From the NCBI GenBank assembly GCA_963717135.1, contig CAVQVN010000009.1, forward strand, positions 1,116,001 to 1,180,000: a DNA stretch of 64,000 bases, written 5' to 3'. How positions within the stretch are numbered: position 1 is the stretch's first letter; every line of letters begins with the position of its first letter. Origin of the DNA: UBA4744 sp963717135. Its GTDB lineage: Bacteria > Actinomycetota > Acidimicrobiia > Spongiisociales > UBA4744. The notes beneath the pieces were generated by a model, which saw only the letters and a program-made list of their open reading frames with translations, ran no database searches and was not told where the DNA came from. This document shows, piece after piece, positions 57,801 to 64,000 of the stretch. The translations under genes were made by a program, and so were the position numbers.

Positions 57801-59228
57801 TTGAAACGGCCGGCCCTCATCCTGACCATCGCCCTGGTGGCGGCCGCCTGCTCGCTCGTCACCGAGAGCCGGGGTGTTGAACCACCCGGCACCACCGACG
57901 CGCCGACCACGACGACCACCCTGGCATCCACTACGACCGTGTTGGCCGGCTTGCCGGTCGAGCTGACCGACTGCAGCAATCCTTCCACCGAATTCGCGAT
58001 CCTCTGCGATACGTACCGGTTGCTCGATGAGGAATACGTCGATCCGATCGACGACGAAGCGCTAGCCGCCGGGGCCGTCCGGGGCATCGAGGAGCTCGAG
58101 CCGGCGGCGACCGAACCGTTGCCCCCCGGGCAGGTTGTCTGCGCGCTTCCCACCGACGCCTTTGAGGAGGCCTGCCAGGCCTTTGCCGAGGCTCAGACTG
58201 CCTCCGCTGTTTCCTCCGCAGATCTGGTCGAAGCGGCCGTCCGGGGGATGATCCACTACGGTCTCGAAGATCCTCATACCGTTTATCTGTCGCCCGAGGC
58301 ATTGGCCCAGGTGACGGAAGACCAGTCCGGCGAGGTCTCCGGTATCGGGGCCCTGGTACGTGGCGAGGATCAGACCTCCGAGGACCGCCCCACGTGCACG
58401 GTGATGTCCGACACCTGCATCATGATCATCGTCGCCACCCTCGACGGGAGCCCGGCGGAGGCGGAGGGGGTGCAAGCCGGGGATGGCGTGGTGATGGTGA
58501 ACGGTAGAAGCGTGGTCGGGCGGACGATCGATGAAGTGGTCGCCGAGGTACGCGGCCCGGCCGGCACCGACGTAACCCTTGGATTGCTGCGAGACGGTCG
58601 GATTGTCGAAACGACTATTACCCGGGCAGCGGTGATCGTGCCGGTGGTTAGCTCGGAGATGATCGAGCCCGGGGTCGGATATGTTGCCCTCAGCCAGTTC
58701 ACCAACAACAGCGCCGATCAGGTGCACGAAACATTGGAGAATCTGCTGGCGGAGGGCGCCGATCGCATCGTCTTCGATGTCCGCAACAATCCGGGTGGAT
58801 CGCTGACCGCTTCGGTCCGCATCGCCAGCGAATTCCTGGCCGACGGATTGGTTTTGCGTACCGAATCGCCGGACGAGACCAGGGAGTATGCGGTCGAGCC
58901 CGGCGGGGCCGCTACCGATCCGAACATCCAGATCGTCGTGCTGGTCAACCGGGGAAGCGCCTCGGCGTCAGAACTGGTGTCGGCGGTGCTCCAGGAACGG
59001 GGTCGGGCCACGATCATCGGTGAACCAACTTTCGGCAAGAACACCGTGCAACAGAGGTTCGACGTGTCCAACGGTGGAGCCCTCAACTTGACCATTGCCC
59101 GCTGGGTCACCCCGGAAGGCCACGATTCCGGGGTCTTCGGAGTCCAGCCCGATCTCGAGCCTGAGATCCCCGACGGCGCCGACACCGATGTGGTCCTCGA
59201 AGCGGCTCTCGATTTCTTGCGCGGTTGA
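57801..59228 (+). CDS. S41 C-terminal processing peptidase, predicted lipoprotein
   Basis: 475 residues from TTG 57801 (GGAG 7 bp upstream). The N-terminus KRPALILTIALVAAACS has a lipobox (AAAC), followed by a Thr-rich linker (TTDAPTTTTTLASTTT). A PDZ domain (about 225-300, with EGVQAGDGVVMVNGRSV) precedes the protease core with VFDVRNNPGG, catalytic Ser in GSASASELV and Lys in PTFGKNTVQQ. It trims extracytoplasmic proteins. An extra acidic domain (about 45-170) precedes the PDZ. Confidence 0.9.
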   Translation: MKRPALILTIALVAAACSLVTESRGVEPPGTTDAPTTTTTLASTTTVLAGLPVELTDCSNPSTEFAILCDTYRLLDEEYVDPIDDEALAAGAVRGIEELEPAATEPLPPGQVVCALPTDAFEEACQAFAEAQTASAVSSADLVEAAVRGMIHYGLEDPHTVYLSPEALAQVTEDQSGEVSGIGALVRGEDQTSEDRPTCTVMSDTCIMIIVATLDGSPAEAEGVQAGDGVVMVNGRSVVGRTIDEVVAEVRGPAGTDVTLGLLRDGRIVETTITRAAVIVPVVSSEMIEPGVGYVALSQFTNNSADQVHETLENLLAEGADRIVFDVRNNPGGSLTASVRIASEFLADGLVLRTESPDETREYAVEPGGAATDPNIQIVVLVNRGSASASELVSAVLQERGRATIIGEPTFGKNTVQQRFDVSNGGALNLTIARWVTPEGHDSGVFGVQPDLEPEIPDGADTDVVLEAALDFLRG

Positions 59229-59258
59229 GGGTCCTCGGTCCGGAACTACTCTTGACTC

Positions 59259-59978
59259 GTGAAGCTGGTCGGCAGGGTTCTGATGGTTCTGCTCCTGGCC
59301 GGAGCGGCTTGCCGTCCACCGGAGGCCACCCCCACCCCCGTCGAGCCCGTCGTCATCACGATCACCACCACTTCGACCGCCCCGACTACCAGCACAACAG
59401 TCGACACCAGAGAAGGCGATCCCGCCTGCCTACGCCGGGCGCAGTTCGGGGATCCCTCACAGTCTCTGTACGTCCTTCCCTTTCCGCCCGGCGCGAGGTA
59501 CCAGGTCACCCAAACGTATTGCTTTCCGGCCGGCGGCCACCGCAATCAACTCGCATATGACTTCAATATGCCGATCGGCGCCGAGGTGGTGGCGGCCCGG
59601 GAAGGAACCGTCATCGACATACGCCAGGACTCTCCCGATGACGGCCGGGGTGACGGTGAACACAACTTCGTGTTCATCCAACACGACGACGGCTCGGTGG
59701 CTTTCTACGCGCATCTCAAGCAGAACGGAATTCTCGTCGAGCTTGGCGACCTGGTGCAGGCCGGCGAAGTGATCGCCCTCAGCGGGAACTCCGGGCTGAC
59801 CGGAAGGCCTCACCTGCACTTCGGCGTCTACCAAGGAGTGCCCATGCAGGAAGGGCACGACGTTCCCGTCAACTTCAGCAACACGGACTATCCGTTAGAC
59901 GGTTGGGGTGGGTTGCGCAAGGGCGGGGTGTATGAGGCCCAGGAGGACCCGGAGCTCCCGGCCCCGCAAGGCAACTAG
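59259..59978 (+). CDS. M23 peptidase lipoprotein
   Basis: 239 residues from GTG 59259. Lipobox GAAC, Thr/Pro linker (ITITTTSTAPTTSTTV), then a LytM domain with the zinc ligands in HRNQLAYDF (His and Asp) and HLHFGVY, with GEHNFVFIQHDDG between. Probably a cell-wall endopeptidase or an inactive scaffold; both zinc motifs look intact. It starts 30 bp after the S41 peptidase, so three envelope proteases lie in a row. Confidence 0.9.
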   Translation: MKLVGRVLMVLLLAGAACRPPEATPTPVEPVVITITTTSTAPTTSTTVDTREGDPACLRRAQFGDPSQSLYVLPFPPGARYQVTQTYCFPAGGHRNQLAYDFNMPIGAEVVAAREGTVIDIRQDSPDDGRGDGEHNFVFIQHDDGSVAFYAHLKQNGILVELGDLVQAGEVIALSGNSGLTGRPHLHFGVYQGVPMQEGHDVPVNFSNTDYPLDGWGGLRKGGVYEAQEDPELPAPQGN

Positions 59979-59998
59979 CCTCAAATCAGCGCGAGGAG

Positions 59999-61144
59999 AT
60001 GCACTTGGACTTCCAACCGTTGCCCGAACACGAAGCCTTTCGCAGGGTGGTCAGGGAATTCGCCGAGAGGGAGATAGCGCCGCATGTCGAAGAGTGGGAC
60101 CGAACCCACACCTTTCCGCTCGAGGCCGTCCAGAAGATGGGCGACCTGGGATTGTTTGGATTGCCGTTCCCCGAGGAGTTCGAAGGCTCCGGCGCCGACT
60201 TCATCACCTTGTGTATCGCCATCGAAGAACTGGCACGGATAGACCAATCCGTGGCCATCACCCTGGAGGCCGGGGTTGGGCTCGGTGCCGGTCCGATCTA
60301 TCAGTTCGGCACCCCTGAGCAACGAGAGCGGTGGCTACCCGACCTGGCCGCCGGTCGCGCCCTGGCCGCCTTCGGGCTCACCGAAGCGGGGGCCGGTTCG
60401 GACGCGGCGGCGACCCGCACCAAAGCGGAACTCGACGGCGACTCCTGGGTCATCAACGGCTCGAAAGCTTTCATCACCAACTCCGGGACGGAAATCACCT
60501 CGCTGGTGACGGTCACCGCCCGCACCGGGCCGGATGAGATCAGCGCCATCATCGTGCCGGCCGGTACCCCCGGGTTCACCGTGGAGCCGGCCTACCGGAA
60601 GATGGGCTGGCATGCCTCGGACACTCACGGCCTCGTTTTCGAGGATTGCCGGGTTCCCGCCGAGAACCTGCTCGGCGAGCGGGGCCGGGGGTTTCGACAA
60701 TTCCTCTCCATCCTCGACGAGGGTCGCATTGCCATGGCGTCGATGGCGGTCGGGGTCGCGCAAGCGTGTCTCGACCACAGCGTGGCGTATGCGACCGAAC
60801 GGTCGACGTTCGGGCATCCCATCGGCAGCTACCAGGCGATCGCCTTCAAGTGCGCCGACATGCAGGTGGCGGTCGATGCCGCCCGCCTCCTCACCTACCG
60901 GGCCGCCTGGCTGAAGGACCAGGGCCGGCCCTTCAAGCAAGCCGCCGCCATTGCCAAGCTATACGCCGCGGAAGCGGCCGTGTCGGCCACCCGGGACGCG
61001 GTACAGATCTTCGGAGGGGCCGGCTTCATCGACGAGACCCCGGTTTCCCGGCACTACCGGGATGCCAAAGCGCTGGAGATCGGCGAAGGAACCTCGGAAG
61101 TCCAGCGCCTCGTCATCAGCCGCGGGCTGGGCCTGCCCATCTGA
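59999..61144 (+). CDS. Acyl-CoA dehydrogenase
   Basis: 381 residues. The three-domain ACAD fold is shown by AFGLTEAGAGSDAAAT, AFITNSGTEI, ERSTFGHPIGSYQAI, QIFGGAGFIDETPVSRHYRD and the C-terminal ALEIGEGTSEVQRLVISR, where the catalytic Glu lies. It oxidises acyl-CoA to enoyl-CoA with FAD, passing electrons to ETF. Chain-length preference is not assignable. Its stop is followed after 1 base by the 51-bp hairpin copy B. Confidence 0.93.
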   Translation: MHLDFQPLPEHEAFRRVVREFAEREIAPHVEEWDRTHTFPLEAVQKMGDLGLFGLPFPEEFEGSGADFITLCIAIEELARIDQSVAITLEAGVGLGAGPIYQFGTPEQRERWLPDLAAGRALAAFGLTEAGAGSDAAATRTKAELDGDSWVINGSKAFITNSGTEITSLVTVTARTGPDEISAIIVPAGTPGFTVEPAYRKMGWHASDTHGLVFEDCRVPAENLLGERGRGFRQFLSILDEGRIAMASMAVGVAQACLDHSVAYATERSTFGHPIGSYQAIAFKCADMQVAVDAARLLTYRAAWLKDQGRPFKQAAAIAKLYAAEAAVSATRDAVQIFGGAGFIDETPVSRHYRDAKALEIGEGTSEVQRLVISRGLGLPI

Positions 61145-61145
61145 T

Positions 61146-61196
61146 CCGTTCTTGCGTCGATCTCCTACGGCATCCGTTCGGAATTGACGCAGGAAC
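61146..61196. repeat. 51-bp hairpin repeat element, copy B
   Basis: CCGTTCTTGCGT (61146-61157) and GACGCAGGAAC (61186-61196) match copy A at both ends; the middle differs but again forms an inner stem (ACGG/CCGT). It fills the gap between convergent stop codons, so bidirectional termination is plausible. Confidence 0.7.
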
Positions 61197-61206
61197 AGGA
61201 AAAACC

Positions 61207-61770
61207 TCAGTCGTCGAGCCAGTCGAGCGCCTTCTCGAGAATGAACTCGCTCACCTCGAGGCACCGGACCAGCACTTCGCAAGGCACCTGCCCACCCATG
61301 AAGGCTTCGGCCAGGGGAACCTGCACCCCGGCCACGATGGACAGCGTCCGCCGGGGCGCATCGGTAACCGCCGCGAACGAGTCGATGGCCGATACCTCGA
61401 GGGGAAGGTCGGTCCCGCCCACCGCGGCCAGCTCGGTGGCCAGCACCAACAGATCAGGGGGATGAGTGAGCGGCGGCAACGCCCAGTTGAAGAAGATCGG
61501 CAGCAGAAACGGCTCGGCGAGATCTGACACTTCCCCGTTTCGCTCCTCGATCACGTCTTCAAACGACAACAACGTCCGGGGATCGACCTCGACCGACAAA
61601 TGGAGGTCGAGCGGGCCACCGCAGGCACCCTCGGGATGCAACTCGACCTCCCAGTTCTGGCCGAGTGAATAGGTCTCGACGAAGTGGCGCTCGGCGTGGA
61701 TATGGAAGCCATGCTCGACGGCGTGAGCTTTCAAATCGGTGACGAACCCGGCGATGTCGACGGCGGTCAA
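61207..61770 (-). CDS. Hypothetical soluble protein
   Basis: 187 residues from TTG 61770 with GAGG upstream; the frame extends further but without conserved character. Sequence features: DLKAHAVEHGFHIHAERHFVE, an acidic centre (LHLSVEVDPRTLLSFEDVIEE), and a C-terminus ending EFILEKALDWLDD. No membrane segment or signal. I do not recognise the family. Divergent from the class V aminotransferase gene. Confidence 0.6.
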   Translation of the reverse strand: MTAVDIAGFVTDLKAHAVEHGFHIHAERHFVETYSLGQNWEVELHPEGACGGPLDLHLSVEVDPRTLLSFEDVIEERNGEVSDLAEPFLLPIFFNWALPPLTHPPDLLVLATELAAVGGTDLPLEVSAIDSFAAVTDAPRRTLSIVAGVQVPLAEAFMGGQVPCEVLVRCLEVSEFILEKALDWLDD

Positions 61771-61867
61771 TAATGGCCTCTTCTGGAGACGTGTTGCAGC
61801 CAGGCTGCCACAACCCACCGGCTAGGACAAGGGGACGGCTCCTGTCCGCCGGCCCTACCATTGGCTC

Positions 61868-63565
61868 ATGCGGGAACGATCCGACCTCATTGAGACGATC
61901 CGGGAAGCCGTCATCGGAAATGACGACATTGTGGAGGGCCCCTTCGGGCCGCGCCCGGTGATCTATGCGGACTACACCGCTTCGGGGCGGTCGCTGGCTT
62001 TCATCGAGGATTACATCCGCGAGGCCGTGTTGCCGGTCTACGCCAACACGCACAGCGAGAGCTCCGGCACCGGGCTCCAGACCAGCCGGTTCCGCGAGGA
62101 AGCTCGAAACATCATCCGGGAGGCCCTCGGGGCTACCGACGACCATGCCGTGATCTTCTGTGGATCGGGCACCACCGGCGCCATCGACCGACTCATCGGA
62201 GTGCTGGGCTTGCGGATTCCCGCCAACCTGGATGACGAATACAACCTGAGCGGGTTCATTCCCGCCGACGAACGGCCCGTGGTCTTCATCGGGCCCTATG
62301 AACATCACTCCAACGAGTTGCCCTGGCGGGAATCGATTGCGGACGTGGTGGTGATTGCCGAGGATGACGACGGCCACGTCGACCTGACGGACCTCGAACA
62401 CCAGCTGGTGTCATATGCCGATCGTCCGCTCAAGATCGGCACGTTCTCGGCAGCTTCCAACGTCACCGGAATCATCACCGACGTCCGCAGTGTTTCGGTG
62501 ATGCTCCACCAGCACGGCGCATTGTCTTTCTGGGACTTTGCCGCCGCCGCCCCCTATGTGGGCATCCATATGGGACCGACCGACGACGGGCCCGACGGCC
62601 GGCTCGCCTACAAGGACGCCATCTTCCTGTCTCCCCACAAGCTGATCGGCGGTCCCGGCACGCCCGGCCTGCTGGTGGCCCGCAAGGAGCTATTCCACAA
62701 CCGGGTTCCGGCCGTTCCGGGTGGTGGGACGGTGGCCTATGTGAACCCGACCGAGCACCGTTATCTGGACGACATCGAAGTCCGGGAGGAGGGCGGTACT
62801 CCGGCCATCATCGAATCGATCCGGGCCGGGTTGGTGTTCCAGCTCAAGCAGGCGGTTGGGACCGACGCCATCCGAAGCCGCGAGGAAAGCTTCATACGCC
62901 GGGCCATCGAGTCCTGGTGCTCCAACCCCAATATCGACGTCCTGGGCAATCACGACGCAGAACGTCTTTCAATCGTATCGTTCGTCGTCAAGTTCGGGGA
63001 GCGGCACTTGCACCACAATTACGTCGTAGCCCTTCTCAACGATCTCTTCGGAGTCCAGTCGCGCGGGGGATGTTCCTGTGCCGGACCGTACGGCCACCGT
63101 CTGTTGGGTATCGATCTCGACACTTCTCACGAGTTTGCCAGGGAAGTGGCCCGGGGTTGCGAGGGCATCAAACCCGGATGGGTCCGGGTCAACTTCAATT
63201 ACTTCATCTCGGAGGTGGCTTTCAACTACATCCTCGAGGCCGTTCATCTGATTGCCGAGCATGGCTGGAAGCTGCTTTCTCAGTACCGGTTTGATCCCGC
63301 CTCCGGACTATGGCAGCACCACAACCAGCCGGCGGACCCCCCGATGAGCCTCAGAAGCATCACATATGAGGATGGCACTATGGCCTACCCGGCCCACCGA
63401 GACCACCAACCGGAATCTGCCCTGGTCGGCCACCTGGAAGAGGTCAGGAAAATGCTGGAGTCGGCCGACCCCAGATTCGACCACCGGGCAGGCGATCTGG
63501 AACTCACCGGCGACTTCGAGCTTCTGCGCTGGTTCCCACTCCCCGGCGAAGCCCGGGAGCACTGA
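61868..63565 (+). CDS. Class V PLP aminotransferase (cysteine desulfurase-like)
   Basis: 565 residues. IYADYTASGRSL (substrate entry), ANTHSESSGTG, FCGSGTTGAIDRLI, EHHSNELPWRE, the PLP lysine in FLSPHKLIGGPGTPG, and a loop RGGCSCAGPYGHRLL where SufS-type enzymes carry the persulfide cysteine. It is about 160 residues longer than SufS, with a C-terminal extension (about 440-565). No suf partners lie nearby. It could be a desulfurase, lyase or aminotransferase; the reaction is uncertain. Confidence 0.85.
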   Translation: MRERSDLIETIREAVIGNDDIVEGPFGPRPVIYADYTASGRSLAFIEDYIREAVLPVYANTHSESSGTGLQTSRFREEARNIIREALGATDDHAVIFCGSGTTGAIDRLIGVLGLRIPANLDDEYNLSGFIPADERPVVFIGPYEHHSNELPWRESIADVVVIAEDDDGHVDLTDLEHQLVSYADRPLKIGTFSAASNVTGIITDVRSVSVMLHQHGALSFWDFAAAAPYVGIHMGPTDDGPDGRLAYKDAIFLSPHKLIGGPGTPGLLVARKELFHNRVPAVPGGGTVAYVNPTEHRYLDDIEVREEGGTPAIIESIRAGLVFQLKQAVGTDAIRSREESFIRRAIESWCSNPNIDVLGNHDAERLSIVSFVVKFGERHLHHNYVVALLNDLFGVQSRGGCSCAGPYGHRLLGIDLDTSHEFAREVARGCEGIKPGWVRVNFNYFISEVAFNYILEAVHLIAEHGWKLLSQYRFDPASGLWQHHNQPADPPMSLRSITYEDGTMAYPAHRDHQPESALVGHLEEVRKMLESADPRFDHRAGDLELTGDFELLRWFPLPGEAREH

Positions 63566-63568
63566 CCG

Positions 63569-64000
63569 GTGCCAACCCTCAACGTCGCGCTCGTCTCGAG
63601 CACCGGGTTTCTCGCTGATCCCGCCGTTCTCTTCGCGGGCATCGTGGTCTTGGCCGTTGGGCTCAATTGGCTGTCGGTCCGGACCGGAATCCCTTCGATC
63701 CTCGCCTACCTCCTGGTCGGCTTCCTTCTGGGTCCGGTGCTCGACGTCCTCAACCCGGATGAGTTGCTCGGCGATCTCCTCCTCCCGCTGGTCTCGCTGG
63801 CGGTCGGAGTGATCCTTTTTGAAGGTGGTCTCAGCTTGCGTTTGCGGGAGATCCAGGGTCACGCCCGGGTGATCTGGCTCCTGGTGACGGTCGGGGTGGT
63901 GGTCACCTGGGCGGTCGGCTGGGGGGCCGCTCTGCTCTTCACGGATCTTTCGACCGGCCTGGCCCTGCTGCTGGGCGCCATCCTGGTGGTCTCCGGACCC
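63569..64000 (+). CDS. Cation:proton antiporter (3' end cut by window edge)
   Basis: 144 residues visible from GTG 63569, 3 bp after the upstream stop. Four hydrophobic segments include VLAVGLNWLSVRTGIPSILA, LLVGFLLGPVL, VGVILFEGGLSLRL and LLGAILVVSGP, typical of CPA1/NhaP2-like Na+(K+)/H+ antiporters. It is probably translationally coupled to the class V enzyme gene. Confidence 0.85.
   Translation, partial: MPTLNVALVSSTGFLADPAVLFAGIVVLAVGLNWLSVRTGIPSILAYLLVGFLLGPVLDVLNPDELLGDLLLPLVSLAVGVILFEGGLSLRLREIQGHARVIWLLVTVGVVVTWAVGWGAALLFTDLSTGLALLLGAILVVSGP

Overview
This is a high-GC, gene-dense chromosomal window from an actinobacterium. Lineage markers include a mycothiol glycosyltransferase (mshA), a deazaflavin (F420)-dependent reductase-like protein, an RsiG-like c-di-GMP-motif protein, a 13E12/DUF222 HNH gene behind a Cheo-type LexA box, a B12-dependent ribonucleotide reductase behind paired NrdR-like boxes, and a DtxR-controlled feo operon. 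The split cytochrome b and the unusual oxidase-like cluster fit an uncultured Acidimicrobiia-type lineage better than Streptomyces or Mycobacterium. That placement is inference; no rRNA gene is present. GTG and TTG starts and ATGA stop-start overlaps are frequent.

Layout. 1-2160: end of a geranylgeranyl reductase gene, a rhodanese lipoprotein behind a CsoR/CstR-like operator, and rex. 2184-8038 (minus): a seven-gene menaquinol-cytochrome c reductase operon with membrane protein, ferredoxin, cytochrome b6-like subunit, subunit IV carrying three copies of a small N-terminal module, Rieske protein, diheme cytochrome c and small membrane protein. 8612-9808: SOS-box DUF222/HNH gene. 10811-14012 (plus): three translationally coupled genes resembling cbb3 oxidase CcoN-CcoO-CcoP, in which the CcoN-like protein lacks every expected heme and copper ligand and both cytochromes carry the same small module as subunit IV. 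14009-17754: glutaredoxin, SAM hydrolase, glyoxalase-fold protein, Clp1-like kinase and CAP protein. 17755-18064: non-coding region with a 79-nt inverted-repeat structure and six DnaA-box-like nonamers.

18065-25740 (minus): mshA, acetyltransferase, asparaginase-like protein, RsiG-like protein, M23 peptidase, a MoaD-like/membrane fusion, flotillin and NfeD. 25898-30351 (plus): asnA, a GH13_18 phosphorylase, a sucrose-phosphatase-like HAD protein and a DUF3786 protein. 30391-34530: kbl-tdh, an epimerase and a methyltransferase. 34874-38272: nrdJ. 38325-40338: cell-envelope lipoproteins. 40406-44409 (minus): dtxR-feoA-feoB(split)-feoC-yceH iron operon. 44580-54142: galE, SpoU methyltransferase, EamA transporter, RemA-like protein, F420-type protein, kinase/phospho-lyase fusion, MFS and DNA ligase. 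54228-64000: FG-GAP protein, maf, YpfJ-type, S41 and M23 peptidases, acyl-CoA dehydrogenase, class V aminotransferase and the start of a cation/proton antiporter.

The most unusual material is respiratory. A shared, apparently undescribed ~27-residue module with core RSAxARAKAxG occurs five times on subunits of two different respiratory clusters, one of which is built on a metal-ligand-free oxidase-like membrane protein. This suggests a docking or supercomplex system. Two families of small intergenic repeats (7-bp tandem clusters and 51-bp hairpins) also recur through the window.
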